64,000 nucleotides of DNA from Halisarca cf. caerulea (Eukaryota > Porifera > Demospongiae > Chondrillida > Halisarcidae), in assembly GCA_963170055.1 (NCBI GenBank), contig CAUJGJ010000012.1:152339-216338 (forward strand), in the 5' to 3' direction. Below, piece after piece: positions 49,192 to 58,200 of this stretch. Below the pieces are notes generated by a model, which searched no databases, had not been told where the DNA came from, and saw only the letters and a program-made list of their open reading frames with translations. Numbering within the stretch: the first letter of the stretch is position 1; each line of letters opens with the position of its first letter. The position numbers were made by a program, and so were the translations under genes.

Positions 49192-51493
49192 CACATAGTG
49201 CACTTCTCCCTGCTTCGTGAGCTGAAGCAGGGAGAAGGGCACTATGTGAATGGCTGACCTATTGCAGAACATCCATTGGTGAGGTTAAAGGTGGAACTTC
49301 TCAAAAGCTGATGGAGGCCCTGGTTGATTATGTTCTTCTGTATGGTTCAGGAGTTTGGGGCTGTGCTCAGAACTCAGAGGCCATTGAACAGGTGCAACTT
49401 CAGGCTTACAGGATATATTTAGGCGTTGGAGGTGTCATCCGAGATGTGCTCTGCATTTCGATCGAAATGGGGATCCTCCCAGTTACATGGTTGGCAAAAC
49501 CTAGATGTATACAGTTCTGGTGAAGAGCAGTATCACAAGTAAACCCATCTATGAGCAAAATCCTGAAGAAGGCTGTTTTGGAAGCAGCCATTGGGGCATC
49601 TGGTACATGGGTGGACTGCTGGGATGGACAGATGTATCTATGACAGATGTCTCAGGAATGTCAGGTCATAAAGTTAAGGAGATACTAAATAGCTCTGCCT
49701 GGAGGGTTGTGTCAGAAGATTTGCATGCTAATACGCTCCACAACCCAAAGTTGAGCATCGTACCATGTTTATCGAGAAATATATTCTCTGGATTTCTCCT
49801 TCTCGGCATGTGCCGCAGCACCTCCTTCTTCTTGTGCAGCTCTTTGTCTATGGCATTCACAAAATGTGTCCATGCACTTACGTGGCATCCCACACCAAGG
49901 ATCTTCCCTCAGACCATGGTAACTCCATCTGGTCGTTTCTCATCTGATCTATAGAGGCCAGAGGGTTCTAATCTGTTGGAAACATTTGCTGCGGCTAAGG
50001 ATCGGTGAATGATGTTGTTTAACATCTAATGTCGTATAGTCCTCCCTTCCTGCCGCCCCACCAAATGCTATTGAAAGCATTTCTGAAATCCACTTTCAGC
50101 ATCAAAAAAATTGCCTTTTCACTGGGTAAGTGGTTGAGATACACACAGCTTGCATAAACAGCTGCTTCTACTCTCCCTGCTATCCAAAACCAAGTTGATG
50201 TGGGGCAAGAATCAGTGGGATAGTCTTAAAGGCATTTTGGCAAGCACATTTGGAGGCAAGCCTCCTCATATAATAGTGCACCACACAGCTATTGGATGGA
50301 TGCCCCCACTCTTAATTCTTGGTGAGAGCTGTCAAGTTGGCACCAAAGAAGATAGAGCGTATGGCTGGTGGGGTTCTGCCCTCAAGGATGAGATTTACAA
50401 AGCTTACTAAGGCAGACAAAAGAGCCCTCCCCCCCCCCCCCCCCTCCACCATCACCAGCAGAGGGACCAGTTAAGTCCTTGAGATGCTGAGGGAGTAGAC
50501 CATACATGCCCGCACCTGAGCCACAGGGGAATGAAGCAATTGCCTTTACAATAGTCTCTGTTTCCATGGATATTGACAAGGGTACATCACAAGTCAGGGC
50601 ATGTGTGCTAGAGTTGGGAGGCACAGGAGGGTGCTTTGCCCTGAGGACATCAAGCTAGTGTATGGCTATTACGCTCTGCAAATACATCTTCACTACATGC
50701 CAACCTTACTGCACCTCTACAATCACCTTCTTTGAGCTTCATTGAAATTCTCATAGCTTGATGGTTCACATTGTTGCTGGTGTTAAATACTGGGCTGTGT
50801 CCAGATGGATTGGCAGTTACACCTCGTGTATGCAACTCGATGTTGGGTGACTCTTCCGACACTTGTTTGTTGACCAAAGTCACCACGCAAACTCCAGCGT
50901 TTGCCACCTCTTTGAGGGGTACATAAGCACTAGCTTCTTGGGAAACAATAGCAACCTTGTCCACGATGGAATGTCGTTTTGGGCAACGTTATAGCCACCT
51001 GCTCCACTACAGAGGCAGGTTTTCTGGCTGCAGTCACTCTGGAAAGATGGGGGGATTCTCTTCAAAACCTTGCTGGGCTAACTCAGAAATCTTGACAAGG
51101 ATTCAGTTTTGATATCAAAAAAAATTGTGCCAGTGTTGATGAGGGTGTTCAGATCATTATGACAAGGTTGATTAGTGGTAGCTCTCTGTGGCAAATCTAC
51201 ATTCACGGGGCCGGGATCATCGGACGTGACTTCGGCTGGCTGTGCATGGCCAGAAGGAAAATTCTTACATTGACTAGGATTAATTACGGAGGGCCAACAA
51301 TCATGCAATACATGGGACTCCTTTCTTCACACATTGACATCTTACACATCGTCCATTCTTCATGCAAGAACAACACCGTACATTTGATTGCAACTGGCTA
51401 TGTGTCATTGCCGCCATCTTGAATCAGCATTATTATTATATATATAATATAATAATAATATATAATTATTATAATGTAATCACAATAAATTAT

Positions 51494-51528
<35 letters not shown>

Positions 51529-51958
51529 ATTATTATTGTATAATATATATACATACATACATATAATATAGCATGACATTGTTATGTACGTTTGCATAAC
51601 GTATACACATATATAAAATTGTACTTCTTATGCACAATATTCACAGAGAGAGAAAAAGAAATGCCGGGATGAAGAAATCCTTATCTTTGGTGTGTTCACT
51701 ATAACCATTGAGTAGGAAGAGTGTCAGTTGTTCTACAAAATCTATCCTTCCCCTCTGCAGGACTACTGTGACCCCCAGTTGTATGACATGCAAACTGACT
51801 TCTCTGATGCAGTCACCCTTTACGATTGTGACATTGGAACTGGAGTTGACAAATACATGTGCTACCATCTTCCTAAATCTCTGCAAGAGACTGAGCTATG
51901 GATTAGCGAGAATGTGCACATAGATGGCAGCCAATCAGATCATTCGTATATACAATAA
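38277..51958 (+). CDS. Ig/FN3-like single-pass receptor, twelve exons, 685 aa
   Basis: Exons: 38277-38343, 41069-41422, 42198-42512, 42676-43011, 43756-43821, 44198-44349, 44442-44568, 44663-44733, 45748-45997, 47041-47119, 51647-51689, 51761-51958; all GT-AG, in phase, 2058 nt. Residues 1-19 are a signal peptide ([18 protein letters not shown]). Residues 23-140 form an Ig-like domain: Cys in FTCN, Trp in CLWWYHNG, closing AGTYQCVV. Residues 141-245 form a second: [21 protein letters not shown]. Both have an extra Cys pair. Residues 246-357 look FN3-like ([20 protein letters not shown]). Residues 358-579 hold Cys-rich segments ([20 protein letters not shown]) and a further FN3-like unit beginning [12 protein letters not shown] membrane helix follows ([20 protein letters not shown], about 585-604), then basic RRERKRN and an 80-residue tail with tyrosines in [21 protein letters not shown] and HSYIQ. 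Many N-glycosylation sequons. Probably a cell-surface adhesion or cytokine-type receptor; no WSxWS, kinase or TIR domain was seen. Exon at 44053 is a possible extra cassette. Confidence 0.82.
38488..39088. repeat. Foldback element, ~250-bp arms
   Basis: The left arm 38488-38735 and right arm 38840-39088 are near-exact complements (ATTGACACAGGACCATGCAA against TTGCATGGTCCTGTGTCAAT). The loop holds a direct repeat of CATATGTATATG(C/T)TGCGGGATGTAGGAAT at 38741 and 38822. A third, single arm is at 55.36-55.62 kb. It lies in receptor intron 1, 145 bp after the signal-peptide exon. Confidence 0.85.
39100..41068. other. Receptor intron 1, remaining part
   Basis: No exon-like sequence with phase-1 splice sites was found between the foldback element and exon 2. 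Open frames here are short and featureless. Confidence 0.4.
41646..41848. repeat. Nested palindrome in receptor intron 2
   Basis: ATAATAGCCCCAGACCTAAT (41679) is mirrored by ATTAGGTCTGAGGCTATTAT (41744). The outer GGAATAATTAACAGCATAAT (41656) is mirrored by a CATATTATGCTGTTAATTAC stretch near 41816. The offset shows an insertion of about 50 bp in one arm. MITE-like. Confidence 0.65.
43246..43662 (-). pseudogene. Inverted copy of receptor exons 7 and 8
   Basis: This 417-bp block is the reverse complement, with few changes, of 44325-44740. On the minus strand it reads [19 protein letters not shown] then [14 protein letters not shown], the counterpart of exon 7, with the flanking donor site (AAGTGAGG), the intron, and the CGGATTGTCTGTTAGTCTGAAT counterpart of exon 8. 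It also contains the end of exon 6 with its donor (GATGGTTGTAAGT). It is in antisense orientation within intron 4, so it cannot be spliced into the receptor as coding sequence. Confidence 0.85.
44829..44980. mobile_element. CAGTGGAACC-type MITE, diverged
   Basis: Begins TAGTGGAACCTCTATATTCC and ends GCAAAGGTTTCGCTGAATA. The interior has TCAGATTACAGAGGCTGTTG and ATTATAGAGGTGTTGG as in the family. In receptor intron 8. Confidence 0.5.
44991..45057. repeat. CA microsatellite
   Basis: (CA)n tract of about 60 bp in receptor intron 8, with single TA interruptions near its ends. Confidence 0.9.
45155..45354. mobile_element. CAGTG-type MITE, 200 bp
   Basis: TACAGTGAGACCCCACTAAT at the left, GAGGGGTTCCATTGTA at the right, TA flanks. 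Interior phrases CAGACCCCTGAATTA and GGACACCTCAATAATC. It is followed within 10 bp by an (AT)n tract. In receptor intron 8. Confidence 0.75.
45365..45446. repeat. AT microsatellite
   Basis: (TA)n of about 80 bp. The tyrosine-isoleucine open frames that overlap it on both strands are artefacts. Confidence 0.95.
46757..46841. repeat. GT microsatellite
   Basis: (GT)n of about 85 bp with one TTTT interruption at 46786-46790, in receptor intron 9, 200 bp before the membrane-segment exon. Cys-Val open frames over it are artefacts. Confidence 0.95.
47239..49106. mobile_element. MITE split by a LINE insertion
   Basis: The left end CAGTGTAGTCCACATAATTC (47240) and right end GAATTATGTGGACCACAC...CACTGTA (49077-49106) are an inverted pair. 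Both inner flanks (47260-47370 and 49012-49075) share the TTAATTCAAA repeats typical of one element. The 1.6 kb between them is the LINE at 47377-48795. In receptor intron 10. Confidence 0.6.
47377..48795 (+). mobile_element. CR1/jockey-like LINE remnant (family C)
   Basis: Plus-strand frames read [15 protein letters not shown] (finger region), [38 protein letters not shown] (palm motif A) and [14 protein letters not shown] (motif before B), with a stop at 47953 and frameshifts. The catalytic FADD segment has been lost by a deletion near 48120-48200. [19 protein letters not shown] and the 3' UTR follow. It ends TGGTTCCCCAGATTAAATAAG and (GATACT)n. Inserted into the MITE above, within receptor intron 10. 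Confidence 0.85.
49106..49188. repeat. AT microsatellite
   Basis: (TA)n of about 80 bp, starting at the TA of the MITE right end (CACTGTA). Confidence 0.95.
49192..49248. repeat. 25-bp hairpin
   Basis: CACATAGTGCACTTCTCCCT...TTC and GAAGCAGGGAGAAGGGCACT...GTG pair over 25 bp with one mismatch and a 7-nt loop. It lies between the (TA)n tract and a LINE remnant. Confidence 0.8.
49250..49762 (+). mobile_element. LINE family B remnant, second copy
   Basis: Plus-strand frame: [70 protein letters not shown]. It aligns by eye with the 8.3-9.5 kb copy (CRTSVGEV..., [32 protein letters not shown]). After frame breaks it reads [20 protein letters not shown] and [12 protein letters not shown], then meets the family A LINE head-on. 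Dead copy in receptor intron 10. Confidence 0.8.
49763..51425 (-). mobile_element. LINE family A, 5' end present, internally deleted
   Basis: The minus strand starts with TTCAAGATGGCGGC at 51425 (ATG 51417). It encodes [22 protein letters not shown], a Cys-rich head. Further frames give [73 protein letters not shown] and [15 protein letters not shown] (reverse transcriptase palm, motif A). It then jumps to [30 protein letters not shown] and a frameshifted VWDAT segment of the C-terminal domain. The middle of the reverse transcriptase is deleted at about 50045. A C-run (50429-50446 on +) and stops show it is dead. In receptor intron 10. Confidence 0.82.
51426..51560. repeat. AT-rich low-complexity tract
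   Basis: TATAATA and (TA)n repeats directly upstream of the LINE 5' end, in receptor intron 10. Confidence 0.85.
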
Positions 51959-52289
51959 GCAGTCGTAGCATGTAGTATGCATGGAGGATGCATCCAGGGG
52001 ACACAGTGCACACATCAACTTCATTGAATTACACATGTACCCCAGACTGCACTTGGGATAAGACTGCTGAGCACAGTTCTATAACACAATGACACAAACT
52101 TGACTTTTCATTTGTGTATACCAGTATTTCAATCTATGGATAATTTTACAATGTTAACAAAGAACTACATAAGTTTTGGTCAAAATATACTGCACATACG
52201 TACATACACACACTGTATAGAGCATGCTTGGATATTAAGTTATGACGGATGCAGTAAGAACAATACTGATGTAGCAAAACACTTTAGGG

Positions 52290-55200
52290 CTAATCTACTC
52301 GAAGAGGTTTCAGTCCAAGTTTAGCTCTCAACTCATTTGCTTGCTTAATCTCCTCATCTTCCTCTTTCATTCGCTTCTTTCTATCTTCCTTTGAGCTCCT
52401 AGAATGTTTTGATTTGTGCTTTCTAGAACTCGGAGAATATGATCTGTAAACATAAATATAACAGTGACAGTCCAATCTCATTACCTCCTGAATGTATGTA
52501 CATGCATACTATGATAGTAAAAAAGATTCACTGCAGAAAACAATATACAGTGAAACCTGTCTTAAGGATCACTTGTATAAAAAGACCACCTGTTTACAGC
52601 AACCACTGTAGGTTACCTTATTGACCACTGCAGTGATAGTACAGCACCTCTGTATAAGGACCAACTGCCTACAGAGACCACCAACAGTTGGTTCCTGGAG
52701 TGGTTGTTATAGACAGGTTACACTTTAAGTACATAAAAATTTGCAGATGTGTCTTGCAAATGTGTACTAATCACTACTCCAAGATACTTTAAAGCCACTG
52801 TCTAGAGGCCATACCTAGATCTTCCTCGATCACGTCCTCGATCTCGGGATCTCGATCTTTTTCTCTTTTTGTCTTTGTGACGATGCCTGTGCTCATGACT
52901 AGGTGAGGGGCTTCTGTGCTTACGTCTTGGCGATCGAGAACGACTGAAGAAAAACCGAACGAAAGTATTACAGAGGCAGACACAGAACACAAGAAAGAAG
53001 TGGTGGGCAAATACATCTCTTTCTATTAGCTACAAAGGTGCACATGTACCATGTCACACTAATCATGTGTACAAAATAGGACATTGGAACCAAGAAGCTA
53101 TATGTACACTCTTGATGACACCAACAAGCAAGCGAGCCTTTGTTTTAGCAATAAAACTAAAAAAGGAGGATAAATGTTATTCTGTGAACATATGCACATA
53201 TGGCAAATTACTGTACAATGGCTAATGGGGAGAGTTGGATACAATCTACAACTATCAAACCTGCATGTACGTATTTGTGATCAAGACCTAGGATAAGAGG
53301 TTCGAGGCTACAGAAGTACAAAACAAAGGAACAATACTACCAAAAACTCAAGTATGCCACAAAACATACAACAAACCTCCTTCTCCGGTGAGGGGAATAG
53401 CTTCTTCTGCGATGTCTGTCTCTGGAACGAGATCTTGATCTACTCCTCCTGATTAAAAGGAATAACCATTTGTGAACAATAGTATTATTGCAAATAAAAG
53501 AAATACAAATGGAAATAAAATTATAGTATCAAGACTGCAGACAAAGCATTGGGTTGCAATTGAATGTTTCTATTAATATCAAATTGCTAAAAAGACTGCC
53601 AAACACAATATCTTAACACGCAATCACTTTAACATCATGAACAATGTGTGCACGAGAGATGAGAAACGCAATTCTACAATTACTCCAAATGTAAATAAAC
53701 TGGAAAATTCTCATTTGACATACAGTAAGAACACAGTACTACTAACTTTCCACAATATTTGCTACATACATACGTACTTTATACATATGTAGGGTGCACC
53801 TGGTGACCCATGTTACAAATGCCTTGCACAAGCGCACACTGTATCACATAGATACATAGCACATGCAATGGAAGATAGTAAACTTTAGCACCTAACAAAT
53901 ATGTATGCAGGCAACAGAATCACCATACCATATTATGCAATTGGATCAAATAATGTAGAAATTACAGCAAGTGATTGTAAATTTCAATGCCTTAAGCACT
54001 ATCTTAGTCTATGTACATGACCTGAAACGTGCCTATCCATAAATGAAACATGTCAAAACAACATAGGAAAACCTCACAGAATACCTACTTAGCAACCAAT
54101 CACAGACAAATAAGGTCATCACATACATGGATTCGCTTCAACAGTAGGCACCAACTGCAAAACACCTTCCACAACAACACAAGAAGCAATGTACTAGGAA
54201 ATGTCACCAATGAGCGCATAATCTTGGCTTTCCTAACAAACTATCCAGAGTCTGTTGAACTTGTACATCAAGTATTGACACACAAAAATAGTTAGGCATT
54301 GAGTGCTTCCTAGGGTACTTGTTAAGAGCAGTTTCACTGAATCACCACCAGTGGTTGTACCACTCATGAGGAGTACCATACCAATGTCATCAAACTGTTC
54401 AGTGACACCTTACTTCCACAGCAGGGGTTATTTTAATAATGTATAATATCAATTACGATTACTCTGTAGACACACATTAGGTACGTATATCACAGCCACT
54501 AGCAGCAAAACACTAGACACTTAAAGTACATACCGTGAGTGATGTGAACGATGATAGTCAGGAGATGGGTCCTTCTCTTCTATGAGCTACAATAAAACAG
54601 GATAATCATTGATCACACACAATGTAAATATACTGCAAAATGTTATCATTCACAACCTCTTCATCTTCAGATTCTTCCTCAATATCGGACAAATCTTCTT
54701 CCAAAGCACTTACTCTAGGTTCTAGCTTCTCATTTTGCTCAAGTACATACCTCTTCTGTAGAAATCATGGAAACACACAAACAAAGCATTGTACTGCATG
54801 CATTATATACTGTACATACAATATACGTACATACGTAAATACACACAGAGACACGAAGCTCATGCGTACATATGTGTATTGTACATATTGTCCTAGATGT
54901 ACAAGTAGACTACTGACAACAGTGCATGTACAGAATGTATGTGCACTGTTTTTTTGTCAAACACACAATTATTGCATTCAAGCCATGGACTACTGTCTAA
55001 AGAGGTGTCCGTTGTCCAAAGACGAAGAAGGAAAGAATTCAAAAACTAAACGCGCTGAGAAAAGTTTGCCTACAGCCTTTAGATTTTGCTTCAAATTACT
55101 CCAAACTTGTGCAATAGCGCTTCCGTTAATTTCAATGAAACGTCCGATAAATGAATTGCAACATTCATTAAATGAAACGAAACATGTGTTAAACCATTCG

Positions 55201-58200
55201 AAAAAGACTCACACCTGTACTGTATGTGTAGCTATGCAAAAGTGGCTGGGACTACAAACCACATGCACCAATGAACATACTTGAATATACTCAACAACTA
55301 AGAAGGTGTTTAGGGCAGATATTCTGTCATGGCATGGCAAAGTTATCAAGAGTGTATAAAAACATTTAAAAATGGTAAATGGATGCAGAATTGACACAGG
55401 ACCGTGCAAAAAGGTTATCAAAAAAGGATCCTCCAAAAACACTTGGAACAAGGGTAAGTTGTGAAACAGGTACAGAGCTAGGTGGGCAAAGGGCAGGAAG
55501 GGCATAGGGCTAGCATAGGGCTACACATGCATGAGGCTAGATGGGTATGTAGGGCTAGATAGAGTTTAGCTGGACTGAGTGCACATTGCAAATTCCTACA
55601 TTCCACACATATTAAGTATATGCTACAGAATACATCAAAGGGAAAAGTGTGTTAGTAGCAGACACATTTTCATGTACTACGTATGGTGACCACAACAAGT
55701 CAGGTTTACAGATTGATATGCCTGTATACAAATTAACCGCCCACACACACATGGCCCGCCCACTGTGTCACTGTCCACACATAGTGGAACTTCTGCAACC
55801 TGACACCTCAACAATCCAATATTTCCTCCAATCTGACCATATTCTGAGGTAGTGCTATAATAAAGTATGGCAAGAGCCACTTGACAATCCAACAAGCTGT
55901 ATTTGAAAACTGACTCCTTCACTAGTACCAACAGAGTGTCAGATTACAGAACTTCCACTCATTCAACTTCAAATTAGGATGCAATACGACTGTAGTGTTG
56001 CAGCAGCTAAAGCTGTACGTACTTGGATTCTTGGCATGATGACATCACAAGATCTGTCCATATGTAATAGCTCATCAATAAACTCATCCATGTGAACAAG
56101 ATCAAAATCTAAGAAAAACAGGAAGGAAAAGTCACTCTACAGTACTGGCAGCAAAGTGTGTTTCCACTATTTACATGTCAACTAATGTGACAAACCATTG
56201 TTTGTTTGTCAAGCATATACTTATATTGTGGCAGATTGTAGGTTTAAGCTCAAATTGACAACGCACCTCCATTTCTCAGTCTTCTTCTCAGCTTTCTATA
56301 GTCATTGTACAATGGCTCGAGATAGTTGTAGCATTCCACAGCTGTGCCTGTTATCCGTAGATAAAATGCCCCCAATGCACGCACATACCTACATACACAG
56401 TGGGAGTTCCCTTGGTTAAATTTCATCATATTAGTAATTTTTTAGTATAGTGAAATTACTCCAATCTGGACATGTGGACACTAGAAAGGGCTGTACCTAT
56501 TATTGAGGTGATCTCACTACAAGGGTTGAAGATGCTATGGCAGAATACAGTGAACTGGTTCCAGTGACATGTGCTCATAATAGAGGAGTGCTGCTATTCA
56601 GGGGTCTGGATTAGAGGGGTTCCACTGTATAAATACATTTATACCAAGATGTGCACACACACACAGTATGCACGACATTGTACATAAACACAGCACAAAC
56701 ATTGCGGTCACACTCACATACCGTATAGGCGCCAATTTTCACAGGATGTACTGTATATTTGGGAATGAAGAACTTAGCTGTAATTCATGATTATAGTTTC
56801 GCAAATGGACCAGTCCCTACTATATCTTAGATAACATTCTATGTACGTATTTTACCAAATATTTGTGGTTGAATTTTCGCGAATGCAGGCTCGTTTGCAA
56901 AATTCGTGAAAATTAGCACCTATACGGTAACACATCGTTTTGTTATTCTGACTGGGTACCTAACAAAATACGTTCACTACTTGCAGACGGATACCTGCTG
57001 ACATATCTAGATGCTGGGCATGTGTGTGACATATGATAACAGTGAAAACAGCACACATACATAGGTCTACAAGCATACACAACACAAATATTAGTACGCA
57101 AATGTTTCACTTTGACTTTGCAATAGAAAATTAAATTTTTAGGTCAATTCATAGACAAATGCACCATTCCCACGGGATCAAGCCATGTGAACTTAGTTTT
57201 AGTCTATTGGACATCTGTCTGCAACAAGCAAGCATCACACATCAAGAGTTTGGTTCAAACACTACATAGTGACCACAAACCACGCTTGGCTACTCCAGAC
57301 AAAGAGAAGGCAGTCCATGAGTGACTTCAACCCAGTGAAAATTAGGATCAAATTTACTGATAAACAACAGACTATTTAGGATCTGTTGAATGACTCGTGC
57401 ACACAACAATGCACAATGTAAATAATGTACTATACAAAGAAATAAATTGAGTTAGAGCCTTGAAACTGATAGCGACCTCAATTCTACTGTATCTCCATCC
57501 ATCCTTGCCATGCATGATTGAAACAAGCCAAAACCAATCAAATTTGAATGCCACATACTTGTATTCTTGATTTTTGATGAACTCAACAACTATGTCTTTA
57601 TGAGGTTGAATCTGCAGCATCTTCAAGATGAGACACAAGAAAGGAGTTGGTTTTATGTTCCCTCCATACACTCCTCCAACGTAGTTCAGACCCATTGCTT
57701 TGTCTACCAGGAGTTCACCTACCAAGACAATAGCAGTGAAACACAAGATGGTTACTATATTACATGGAATGCATTCATACTATGTATACCTACAGAAATG
57801 AGTACGTACGTAGGTACTGTCTCTGTCATGGGTGCATGTACGTACTCTATGCCAAAGTCCTTAGCTAGCAGGGCTACACTCCCCTCATTGGTTATGATAC
57901 CTAATCCTGTTTTGGCTGTTTATATAAAGCATTTTTGACCTGCATTTATGTACAGAGGTTTCTGCTTGGGGTTTAGGATTCTAAAACAGTTGATCATTTC
58001 AATGGTATGGCAAAAAGGTATCAGCATCTTCATTTGCTTCTAGTGAAAACCCTGTCTCAGATCATAGTACAGTGAACCCTCTCTAAACCGAGCCCTCTGT
58101 AATCTGGAACCCTCTCTCAGGGGTAGAAATAGCATTTGACCTTTGCTAGGACAAATGGCCGACCCAAAATTATATTGGTAGGACATTTTGAAAATTGGTC

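Noticed and set aside
54640..55284. 214-codon plus-strand frame
   Set aside because: Its first 25 codons are the antisense of PRPF38A exon 5 and the rest is intron sequence with low-complexity Cys/Tyr content.
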